This document shows positions 5,920 to 11,585 of a stretch of 64,000 nt of DNA, one piece after another. This stretch comes from a virus, in the IMG/VR virus record IMGVR_UViG_3300017917_004176, positions 1 to 64,000 of that record. The stretch is one strand, 5' to 3'. Under the pieces are notes generated by a model, which saw only the letters and a program-made list of their open reading frames with translations, searched no databases and was not told where the DNA came from. Position numbers and translations under genes: made by a program. How positions within the stretch are numbered: the first letter of the stretch is position 1; the number at the start of each line of letters is the position of its first letter.

Positions 5920-6603
5920 ATGAAAAATTATTTTTTGCTAGTAGATGTTGAAACAACGGGGGGCTTTTCTGAAAAATTGATTTACGATATTGGAATATGT
6001 GTAACTGATAGAAAAGGAAACATTCAAGAAAAATACGCGTTTTTAATTGATGAGATTTGGAACGATAAAGACTTAATGAGCAATGCGTATTATAAAGAAA
6101 AAGTTCCTACTTATCAAGTTGATATTGATAACAAAACTTATGAAATAAAAACTTTTCTTGAAGTCTTAAATATCATGTACGCGTTAATTGATAAGTACAA
6201 AGTAAAAACAATATCGGCTTATAACTTAATGTTTGATTTAGACGCGTTGAAAAAAACAAGCGAAAAACTTTTACAAGAAAAACACGATTTTGAAAAATTA
6301 CAAAAATTATGTATATGGTCATTCGCTTGTGAAGTTCTTTATACTCAAAAAACTTATCAAAAAATAGCAGTCAAACAAAATTGGGTAAAAGAAAAAACTC
6401 AAAACTTATTGACGAATGCAGAAGTTGGCTATAAATACATAACTAAAAATTATGATTTTATAGAGCAACATAAAGGCTATCACGATATGATGATAGAAAA
6501 TGAAATACTTGCTAAATGCTTTTCACAAAACAAAAAACATCTATCGGGAATGCTTGTCCACCCTTGGAAAATACCAAATAAAACTAGGCTAAAAAATGCC
6601 TAG
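5920..6603 (+). CDS. DnaQ-like DEDD exonuclease family protein, copy B
   Basis: A 227-aa paralog of 3485-4180, similar along the whole length (shared LCIWSFACEVLYTQKTY block and the C-terminal HPWKIPN). It has DVET at Exo I, YNLMFDLDAL at Exo II and HDMMIEN at the last motif, again with Glu where DEDDh enzymes have Asp. RBS GGAGATGA is 9 bases before the ATG. Likely a nuclease acting early in infection; substrate unknown. Confidence 0.6.
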   Translation: MKNYFLLVDVETTGGFSEKLIYDIGICVTDRKGNIQEKYAFLIDEIWNDKDLMSNAYYKEKVPTYQVDIDNKTYEIKTFLEVLNIMYALIDKYKVKTISAYNLMFDLDALKKTSEKLLQEKHDFEKLQKLCIWSFACEVLYTQKTYQKIAVKQNWVKEKTQNLLTNAEVGYKYITKNYDFIEQHKGYHDMMIENEILAKCFSQNKKHLSGMLVHPWKIPNKTRLKNA

Positions 6604-6611
6604 TTTTTTTG
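6582..6611 (+). terminator. Terminator ACTAGGC/GCCTAGT
   Basis: 7-bp stem with A-rich loop and T-run, overlapping the stop codon of the exonuclease gene, matching the arrangement at 4158-4187. Confidence 0.8.
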
Positions 6612-6635
6612 TTTGTCTATTGACAAACGCCCTTG

Positions 6636-6653
6636 CCCTTCGAATTCGAAGGG
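6636..6653. repeat. Palindrome family member 8 (perfect 18-mer)
   Basis: CCCTTCGAATTCGAAGGG, preceded by TTGACAAACGCCCTTG and followed at 6671 by TTGTCAAG. Confidence 0.65.
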
Positions 6654-6688
6654 GAAGTTTAATTGTCAAGACAATTTCACAATTTTTT

Positions 6689-6712
6689 TGAACCCATACA
6701 ATTTTTTGAATA
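6689..6712. promoter_or_regulatory. Operator-like inverted repeat, copy 5
   Basis: GAACCCATACAATTTTTTGAATAA; left arm matches copies 3 and 4, right arm weak. 26 bases before the -35 at 6738. Confidence 0.45.
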
Positions 6713-6737
6713 ACCCTATTTTTTTTCCTAAAAATAC

Positions 6738-6765
6738 TTGCTTTTATTATTGTATAGTGTATAAT
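6738..6765 (+). promoter_or_regulatory. Promoter TTGCTT-16-TATAAT
   Basis: -35 at 6738-6743, -10 at 6760-6765, 40 bases before the 33-aa gene. Confidence 0.6.
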
Positions 6766-6804
6766 AAGAGTGTAAGGAAAATTGATATAAAGAAGGTGTT
6801 TTAT

Positions 6805-6906
6805 GTGGTTAAGGTTGTTTACAGAGTTTTACCTAAATTGGCTGATGAGGAAGTAATTAAACTTGCTATCCGAATTATCAATTTGGCTTTGACAAGCATG
6901 AGATAA
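6805..6906 (+). CDS. Mini-protein, 33 aa, copy B
   Basis: The GTG at 6805 gives VVKVVYRVLPKLADEEVIKL at the N-terminus, which aligns by eye with the 34-aa protein at 4359. The overlapping ATG at 6803 opens another frame and shows no such match, so GTG is preferred. RBS AGAAGGTG is 7 bases upstream. As in copy A, a hairpin encloses the stop. Function unknown. Confidence 0.5.
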   Translation: MVKVVYRVLPKLADEEVIKLAIRIINLALTSMR

Positions 6907-6919
6907 AAAATCATGCTTG
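6893..6919 (+). promoter_or_regulatory. Hairpin enclosing a stop codon, copy B
   Basis: CAAGCATGA, a loop that holds the stop, then TCATGCTTG. Same place as 4451-4478 but with unrelated stem sequence. Its right arm overlaps the -35 box of the next promoter. Confidence 0.5.
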
Positions 6920-6946
6920 ACAAATCAAAAAAAATCATGGTATAAT
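6917..6946 (+). promoter_or_regulatory. Promoter TTGACA-18-TATAAT
   Basis: -35 at 6917-6922, -10 at 6941-6946. Drives the 126-aa gene at 6979. Confidence 0.75.
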
Positions 6947-6978
6947 AAAGTATACCAAAAAAAAAGGAGATGTTTTTT

Positions 6979-7359
6979 ATGATGACACAAAAACAAATGT
7001 TCATCAAAGAAGTTGAAATGTTGAGAAACCAACTTTCACAGGAAGGTCAAACCTATTTTGACCAAGTAGTAAAAGCGAAAAAAGTCAATCGCAAAGAGCA
7101 AGAAAAAGCAACTGCTATGAAGTCTGCTATTCTTGAAGTATTGACTGCTAGAAAAGGTCAGTTTCTAAATCGTGTTGAGATTATGTCTCAAATCGAAAAA
7201 CTTGACCTAGTATCGCCAGAGTTTTTGTACAATGATAAAGATGAATTATCATTCAACTCTGTAACTGCTTTTGCTAATCAGTTAGTAGAGCAAGGCAAAC
7301 TTGACAAGCAAGAAGTCAAGCAAGGCAAAGTCAAAACTATCAAGTATCGACTAGTCTAA
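6979..7359 (+). CDS. Possible winged-helix protein, paralog 2 of 3
   Basis: A 126-aa paralog of 4808-5188 with the same order: helical N-terminus, VVKAKKVNRKEQEKA, a central helical part, SVTAFANQLVEQG, and a basic tail KQGKVKTIKYRLV. The ATG at 6979 is chosen because the upstream ATG at 6970 lies inside AAAAAGGAGATG. It has its own promoter and terminator. Probably DNA-binding; not shown. Confidence 0.55.
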   Translation: MMTQKQMFIKEVEMLRNQLSQEGQTYFDQVVKAKKVNRKEQEKATAMKSAILEVLTARKGQFLNRVEIMSQIEKLDLVSPEFLYNDKDELSFNSVTAFANQLVEQGKLDKQEVKQGKVKTIKYRLV

Positions 7360-7387
7360 AAAAAAAGGGGAAACCCTTTTTTTTTGC
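7358..7387 (+). terminator. Terminator AAAAGGG-GAAA-CCCTTTT
   Basis: A-tract, GGG-GAAA-CCC stem, nine T; begins at the stop codon. Likely works in both directions. Confidence 0.85.
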
Positions 7388-7414
7388 TTTGAAAAAACTT
7401 GACAAACGCCCTTG

Positions 7415-7432
7415 CCTCTCGATTTCGAGAGG
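7415..7432. repeat. Palindrome family member 9 (8-2-8)
   Basis: CCTCTCGA-TT-TCGAGAGG followed by TTTTTG, preceded by CTTGACAAACGCCCTTG, the same upstream block as member 8. Confidence 0.65.
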
Positions 7433-7439
7433 TTTTTGA

Positions 7440-7820
7440 ATTTTCAGAATTGTCTGACAATTCAGAAACTTCCAAATTTTGGAAAATTTTCCAGTATTTT
7501 CTTTCCTGAATCCAGGACCCCCTCTATATACGAATTTAGATACCGCCCGCGCGCTTTCCAGCGGTTTTCCAGATTTTTCCAATTTTTCTAAAAATTGGAA
7601 TTTCCAAATTTTTCCAATTTTTCCATGAGGCCGATTCCTGGAAAAGGACCCGCCCTATATACGCAAATCAAACGGAGTCCGCTCGTAGTCCAGCGGTTTC
7701 CAGGATTTTCCAAATTTTCCAAAATTTTGGAATTTCCAAATTTTTCCATTTTTTCCAGAGGCGTAATTCCTGGAAACAGGAGGGGCCTATATAACCAAAT
7801 CACTCGGAAATCCGATCGCT
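7440..7820. repeat. Three near-repeats rich in TTCCA/TGGAA
   Basis: This non-coding stretch holds about three copies of a 130-150 base unit. Each has a run of TTCCAAATTTT/AAAATTGGAA words, then CCTGRAnnAGG, then a CTATATA segment (7528, 7652 and 7789), and two carry TCCAGCGGTTTCCAG-like blocks. Open frames on both strands here are caused by the repeats. Candidate origin or protein-binding array. Confidence 0.55.
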
Positions 7821-7932
7821 CTCCATCGGTTATCACACCAGGAGCCAGCTGTCAAGTATTTACACGACTCCGATTTCTTTCCGCCCGACCGCCCCGCCCT
7901 TCTGGAAACACCACCCCCCCGCCTGACATCGC

Positions 7933-7961
7933 TTGACAAATGGGAGCCTTTATGTTATAAT
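7933..7961 (+). promoter_or_regulatory. Tandem promoter 1 of 5, TTGACA-17-TATAAT
   Basis: -35 at 7933-7938, -10 at 7956-7961, both perfect. No gene follows directly; the next promoter is 60 bases on. Confidence 0.75.
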
Positions 7962-8020
7962 AGAATTGATTGCCTATTTTTTATTCTCCCATACCACAGC
8001 CGTCCCGCTTCGAGGGTGGC

Positions 8021-8049
8021 TTGACAATCCCGCTCCATCATGCTATAAT
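8021..8049 (+). promoter_or_regulatory. Tandem promoter 2 of 5, TTGACA-17-TATAAT
   Basis: Perfect boxes at 8021-8026 and 8044-8049, followed by TATTATATAA, a downstream signature shared with many promoters in the window. Confidence 0.8.
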
Positions 8050-8107
8050 TATTATATAAAGAAAAAAATCTTTTTATGGGGAGCGGGAGCCGCACTTCTG
8101 TGAGCCC

Positions 8108-8136
8108 TAGACAAAATGATTTTTCTATGTTATAAT
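8108..8136 (+). promoter_or_regulatory. Tandem promoter 3 of 5, TAGACA-17-TATAAT
   Basis: -35 at 8108-8113, -10 at 8131-8136, then TATTATATAAGG. Confidence 0.7.
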
Positions 8137-8193
8137 TATTATATAAGGTTGAGATTTGTTAAAACTGATTTCGAGCGAGAGTTCTGGTGAGTG

Positions 8194-8222
8194 TTGACAA
8201 ATTGAAAATCTTATGGTATAAT
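8194..8222 (+). promoter_or_regulatory. Tandem promoter 4 of 5, TTGACA-17-TATAAT
   Basis: Perfect boxes at 8194-8199 and 8217-8222, then TATTATGTAAGG. Confidence 0.8.
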
Positions 8223-8301
8223 TATTATGTAAGGTTGAAAAAGTTAAAAAACACCTTACGAACTTCGGTTCGCGAGCAAGTAGTCGGCCTTCGGAAAAAG
8301 G

Positions 8302-8330
8302 TTGACAAAATGTTTCAAGCATGATATAAT
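8302..8330 (+). promoter_or_regulatory. Tandem promoter 5 of 5, TTGACA-17-TATAAT
   Basis: Perfect boxes at 8302-8307 and 8325-8330, then TATCATGTAAGG; 51 bases before the gene at 8382. Between promoters 4 and 5 a GAACTTCGGTTCG hairpin is visible. Confidence 0.8.
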
Positions 8331-8381
8331 TATCATGTAAGGTAAAAAAAATATATTATAATTCAATGGGGGGCTATTCGT

Positions 8382-8747
8382 ATGTCGAGAGCACAATTTG
8401 TACAAGAAGTAGAGAAAATGGAGTTGTCACCAGAAGCGAAGGCTTATTTCGCGAAGTCTTTCAAGGCACCACGCGTGAACAAGAAAGAACAAGAAAAAGC
8501 ACAGGCAATGAAAGACGCTATCCTTGCAGTACTCGGCCAGTCAGATGACGCATTAGACCGCGAGACAATCGCCAATGCTATCAACGACGCAGCCAATCTG
8601 CCAGAAGAGTACTTGGTCAATGACAAGGGCGACCTTGCTGTCAACTCAATCACTGCATACGCTAACCAATTAGTAGCAGAAGGTTCTGTTGTTAAGGTAC
8701 AGGTTAAAGTAGGCAAAGCGAAACGCGTACACTACAAATTAGCGTAG
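8382..8747 (+). CDS. Possible winged-helix protein, paralog 3 of 3
   Basis: A 121-aa paralog of the proteins at 4808 and 6979 (shared RVNKKEQEKA, the SITAYANQLVAEG block and a basic C-terminus KAKRVHYKLA). Its codons end in G or C much more often than those of its paralogs, so it probably has a different recent history. RBS GGGGGGC lies 10 bases before the ATG. Five stacked promoters feed it, suggesting very high early expression. Function not established; a DNA-binding early protein is plausible. Confidence 0.6.
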   Translation: MSRAQFVQEVEKMELSPEAKAYFAKSFKAPRVNKKEQEKAQAMKDAILAVLGQSDDALDRETIANAINDAANLPEEYLVNDKGDLAVNSITAYANQLVAEGSVVKVQVKVGKAKRVHYKLA

Positions 8748-8754
8748 TAGTACG

Positions 8755-8920
8755 GCGACGGGAGTGGGGAAACTGCGTCTAGTATACGCAGAGTGTGTGT
8801 GGCACACCACTCCTAGCATTTTCCGACCAAAAAGTGCCTATATATGCCATTATATAGCACATTTACGGACATAGAGAGAGGTAGGTCTATTTACAGAATA
8901 GGCTTCTACCTCTCTTTGTG
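8755..8920 (+). ncRNA. Structured RNA region downstream of the strongly transcribed gene
   Basis: Three consecutive elements. First, a three-way-junction-like fold at 8761-8813: outer stem GGAGTG/CACTCC holding CTGCGT/ACGCAG and GTGTG/CACAC. Second, a GTGC(C)TATATA/TATATAGCAC hairpin at 8834-8860. Third, a long AGAGAGGTAG/CTACCTCTCT hairpin at 8875-8915 with an inner 7-bp stem. No ORF with a ribosome site is present. It could be a 3' UTR, a processed RNA or an elaborate terminator. Confidence 0.45.
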
Positions 8921-8987
8921 CTGTATATAAAGGTGGGTTACGGCTCCGTACAAGAACCGAAAATATATAAGAAAAAAGGTGGTATTT

Positions 8988-9923
8988 TTGATAAGAAAAA
9001 TTGGAATAATTCTCTTTTTTATATTATTTATAGGACCTGTTTTGGGAGGAATAATGAAAACAGGAGAATACTCAGCAGATAAAAAAGAAGAGAATGTTAT
9101 AATAGAAGAAAAAAAAGATGTATTATTAGGTTATGATGAAGAACTAATAGAAAACCTAAAAGAACAAATGCCGTCTATATCTGAATATATAGAAGAAAAT
9201 AAAGAAGGAATAATTGAAGCCTCGAAAACACATTGCGAAATTGCAAAAAATATAGGAACAATGGAGGAAATGTTAGATTTAACAATAATTTCCATAGTGG
9301 CATCAACCCCATATCCAGCAGAACAAAAACTCATGGCAACTATAATAGGAATTGGAATGAGACACTATTGTTTAGATGAGGTAGAAAGACTTCTAAAAGA
9401 AGATATACCAAAAAAAGAAGATAATAGTATAAAGTATGAGATATATGAGAACGATTATATAGAAGTGAAATCATTAAAAAAAATAGCCTGTGACAAATCA
9501 TCAATTATAAAATATCTAATAACAACAGAAACAATTTCTCCTAATGATGATGGTTTTATATCACATCAAAAAATAGTAGATAATACACTCTGCTATAAAG
9601 CAACTATAAAAAATAATACAAACCAAACAATAGTTGGAATATCAACAGGAATATCAGAAGGAGGCTATTATTATAATCTATTCTCACTAGGTGTTTATGG
9701 AATTGGATATCCATATTCAGAGAAAGAAGCACTTTCTCTAAAAAAAGGAGATAGCCTAGAAATAGATATTTTTGTTTCAATAAAATATGATTTATGGCTT
9801 AACAACATACCGAGCTACAACAAAGAAAATTATGTGGACATATATTTATCCTACATAGTATCAGAAGTAAATGAAAAGTCTTTTTTTGATAACGAACAAC
9901 CAATAGTAAGAATATATAAATAA
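8988..9923 (+). CDS. Secreted or membrane-anchored protein, 311 aa
   Basis: Start taken at TTG 8988, 6 bases after AAAAGGTGG; the frame start at 8979 lies in that ribosome site. The N-terminus is a strong hydrophobic segment (IGIILFFILFIGPVLGGIM) that fits a signal anchor. Then come an acidic helical part and a C-terminal part likely beta-rich (NNTNQTIVGISTGISEGG). Very AT-rich codons. No family recognised; superinfection exclusion or envelope function would fit an early secreted phage protein but is speculation. Confidence 0.6.
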   Translation: MIRKIGIILFFILFIGPVLGGIMKTGEYSADKKEENVIIEEKKDVLLGYDEELIENLKEQMPSISEYIEENKEGIIEASKTHCEIAKNIGTMEEMLDLTIISIVASTPYPAEQKLMATIIGIGMRHYCLDEVERLLKEDIPKKEDNSIKYEIYENDYIEVKSLKKIACDKSSIIKYLITTETISPNDDGFISHQKIVDNTLCYKATIKNNTNQTIVGISTGISEGGYYYNLFSLGVYGIGYPYSEKEALSLKKGDSLEIDIFVSIKYDLWLNNIPSYNKENYVDIYLSYIVSEVNEKSFFDNEQPIVRIYK

Positions 9924-9932
9924 CTAATCATA

Positions 9933-9962
9933 TTGACAAACTATATTTTTTCATGTTATAAT
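9933..9962 (+). promoter_or_regulatory. Promoter TTGACA-18-TATAAT
   Basis: Boxes at 9933-9938 and 9957-9962, then ATATATATAAAA. Drives the gene at 9992. Confidence 0.75.
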
Positions 9963-9991
9963 ATATATATAAAATAAAAAAGGGGTGTTTT

Positions 9992-10561
9992 ATGTTATTT
10001 TTAAGTAACATTTTCGCAATACTTTCAGTCGCTGCCTTAATCGCACTAATTGTCGGACTATTCAAACCCGACCTCGTGCTACCCAAGAGTTTCACCAAGC
10101 GAACTCGACCTATCGTATTCTTATTCTACTTTATTGCTATAATCTTGTCAAGCACAATCAGTGCGGCCTTCGACCCAACATCTAACACAGATGATATCGC
10201 GATTGAAGACAAAGAGAAACCAGACGATAAAGAAGAACCGAAAGAAGAGCCAGTCAAAACTCCCCAATATACAGAATTTGATATGCTCACAGAAATACAA
10301 CAAGAAACCTATATCGGCGAGTATATGGAATGGGTAGGAATTGTTTCTTCTGTTGAAACAGAATGGGGACAATATGTTATCTACTTGTGCGTAAGTGATG
10401 ATTTTTGTATAGAAGGATTTGGCGACTTTAAAGCAGAAATGAAAGAAAATGAAGAAGTATTGCTAAAAATTAAAAAAGGCGATATTCTAACTATCAAGGG
10501 TAAGTATGACGGAAAGATTTTTACACACACCCTCATCGACGCCAAAATCGTCAATAAGTAA
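9992..10561 (+). CDS. Membrane protein with possible OB-fold domain, 189 aa
   Basis: Two hydrophobic segments (residues about 5-25 and 38-58), a charged Pro/Glu/Lys linker (residues about 70-92), then a C-terminal domain with the pattern YMEWVGIVSSVETEWGQYVI and KKGDILTIKGKYDG. This alternation resembles the small OB-like domain ('tRNA_anti-like') found in secreted proteins. The lipoprotein at 12504 has a similar domain. RBS AAAAGGGGTG. Its role at the cell surface is inferred. Confidence 0.55.
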   Translation: MLFLSNIFAILSVAALIALIVGLFKPDLVLPKSFTKRTRPIVFLFYFIAIILSSTISAAFDPTSNTDDIAIEDKEKPDDKEEPKEEPVKTPQYTEFDMLTEIQQETYIGEYMEWVGIVSSVETEWGQYVIYLCVSDDFCIEGFGDFKAEMKENEEVLLKIKKGDILTIKGKYDGKIFTHTLIDAKIVNK

Positions 10562-10566
10562 TCCTA

Positions 10567-10595
10567 TTGACAAACCTGAAAATATATATTATAAT
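10567..10595 (+). promoter_or_regulatory. Promoter TTGACA-17-TATAAT
   Basis: Boxes at 10567-10572 and 10590-10595 followed by ATATATATAAGG. Starts a leader of about 200 bases before the next gene. Confidence 0.8.
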
Positions 10596-10604
10596 ATATA
10601 TATA

Positions 10605-10806
10605 AGGTTATTTTTCCTGCTCGTAAAAAACTTCTCCCATCTGAGTTAGCAGGTTCCACGATGGTTTCAATACCACTACATCAGTCAAGGCTGAGCAGGA
10701 AGGTTCGAGCCCTTCTAGTAGTATATGGTCTTTTTGTAATAAAATAACCATACCTTTTGCTAATATATTTAGGGGAAACCCTAATATATAGTAAGGGGGC
10801 TATTAG
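10605..10806 (+). ncRNA. Structured leader RNA
   Basis: A non-coding leader with a long-range 7-bp pairing CCTGCTC (about 10619) with GAGCAGG (about 10693), an alternative partner AGCAGG at about 10648, a T-arm-like hairpin GAAGG-TTCGAGC-CCTTC, a TATGGT/ACCATA stem and a GNRA hairpin TTAGGG-GAAA-CCCTAA just before the ribosome site at 10794. The competing pairings are what a regulatory leader would show. It is not a normal tRNA: no anticodon arm fits. Confidence 0.4.
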
Positions 10807-10808
10807 TT

Positions 10809-11054
10809 ATGAAACAGAAACAAGGCGAAGACAAAATTGCCCGTATCGTAGCATATGGTGCGATTGGTCTAGTGTTAACTATGGCAATCCTAGAATTTGG
10901 TAGAGTATTCTTTCTTGCTGCGGTCACAGGCATCAACTATCCTGTCAATGACTCCATCATACAAGTTCTAACTGCATTCGGTTCATCTTTAATAGGTGGC
11001 GCAGTTGGATATATCGCAGGCACTAATGCTGCCAACAACAGCAATAAGAAATAA
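10809..11054 (+). CDS. Small two-helix membrane protein (holin-like size)
   Basis: An 81-aa protein: short charged N-terminus, hydrophobic helix at residues about 12-36, a turn (GINYPVNDS), a second glycine-rich helix ending in AGTNAANNSNKK. RBS AAGGGGG. The two-helix layout with a polar tail is common among small phage membrane proteins, including some holins. Its position in the tRNA region, far from lysis genes, does not support a clear call. Confidence 0.5.
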   Translation: MKQKQGEDKIARIVAYGAIGLVLTMAILEFGRVFFLAAVTGINYPVNDSIIQVLTAFGSSLIGGAVGYIAGTNAANNSNKK

Positions 11055-11059
11055 CTCTC

Positions 11060-11087
11060 GGGGGACTTGTTCCCCCAACTTTTTTTT
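11060..11087 (+). terminator. Terminator GGGGGA/TCCCCC with T-run
   Basis: 6-bp GC stem followed by CAACTTTTTTTT. Its T-run runs into the first three bases of tRNA-Asn, so termination and tRNA transcription may compete. Confidence 0.6.
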
Positions 11088-11156
11088 GGAGTAGTTCAGT
11101 GGTAGAACATCTGGCTGTTAACCAGAGGGTCGTAGGTTCGAACCCTACCTCCAAAG
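11085..11156 (+). tRNA. tRNA-Asn (anticodon GTT)
   Basis: Acceptor TTTGGAG/CTCCAAA, D arm, anticodon arm TCTGG-CTGTTAA-CCAGA and T arm GTAGG-TTCGAAC-CCTAC; discriminator G. CCA is not encoded. Confidence 0.95.
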
Positions 11157-11157
11157 T

Positions 11158-11229
11158 CGCGGGATAGAGCAGTGGTGGCTCGTTGGGTTCATAACCCAAA
11201 GGTCGTGGGTTCAAATCCCACTCCCGCAA
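11158..11229 (+). tRNA. Initiator tRNA-fMet (anticodon CAT)
   Basis: Acceptor CGCGGGA against TCCCGCA leaves the C1-A72 mismatch that marks bacterial initiators. The anticodon arm TTGGG-TTCATAA-CCCAA has the three G-C pairs next to the loop that direct it to the P site. T arm GTGGG-TTCAAAT-CCCAC, discriminator A, no CCA. One base after tRNA-Asn. Confidence 0.93.
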
Positions 11230-11254
11230 TAAAATAAAAAAAGGAGGCGTGTCT

Positions 11255-11443
11255 ATGGGCAGCAAAATACAATGCAAGAAATGTCTTGATATCATTCAGT
11301 CTGAATATAGACACGACTTCAAGTGGTGCAGTTGTAAGTCCATCTATATAGATGGGGGCTCTGACTATACTCGTATTGGTGGTAATATCGAGAACATAGA
11401 GTTAGACCCAGAGAAGTTCAGATGGGGTACCCAAGTGGTTTAA
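11255..11443 (+). CDS. Small zinc-finger-like protein, 62 aa
   Basis: ATG at 11255 follows AAGGAGG by 7 bases. It has Cys pairs CKKC (residues about 7-10) and CSC (residues about 24-26), enough for one zinc site, and a conserved-looking IDGGSDYTRIGG segment. I recall small proteins of this kind in phages and Firmicutes as a domain of unknown function. The last 23 bases, stop included, lie inside the tRNA-Ser gene. Confidence 0.65.
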   Translation: MGSKIQCKKCLDIIQSEYRHDFKWCSCKSIYIDGGSDYTRIGGNIENIELDPEKFRWGTQVV

Positions 11444-11508
11444 GGGGCTTGTTTGCTAAACAAGTAGGTCGCTCGTGCGGCGCGTAGGTTCAAATCCTAT
11501 CCCCATCG
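11421..11508 (+). tRNA. tRNA-Ser (anticodon GCT)
   Basis: Acceptor GATGGGG/CCCCATC, anticodon arm CTTGT-TTGCTAA-ACAAG, a long variable arm and T arm ending AATCCTAT. Discriminator G. Its 5' end is also coding sequence of the 62-aa gene. Confidence 0.93.
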
Positions 11509-11511
11509 TAC

Positions 11512-11584
11512 GAACCATTGGCTCAGTTGGTAGAGCATCTGACTTTTAATCAGAGGGTCGGTGGTTCAAGTCCACCATGGTTCA
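11512..11584 (+). tRNA. tRNA-Lys (anticodon TTT)
   Basis: Acceptor GAACCAT/ATGGTTC, anticodon arm TCTGA-CTTTTAA-TCAGA, T arm GGTGG-TTCAAGT-CCACC, discriminator A. Confidence 0.95.
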
Positions 11585-11585
11585 T

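Noticed and set aside
7588-7936. Open frames on both strands (82 and 113 codons) in the TTCCA repeat array
   Set aside because: They arise from repeated TTCCA/TGGAA words, give Phe/Pro or Gly/Leu-rich products without domains, and lack ribosome sites.
10677-10730. tRNA-like segment with a T-arm (GAAG-GTTCGAGC-CCTTC)
   Set aside because: D-arm-like and T-arm-like hairpins are visible but there is no anticodon arm and the acceptor pairs for only five bases. Kept as part of a structured leader.
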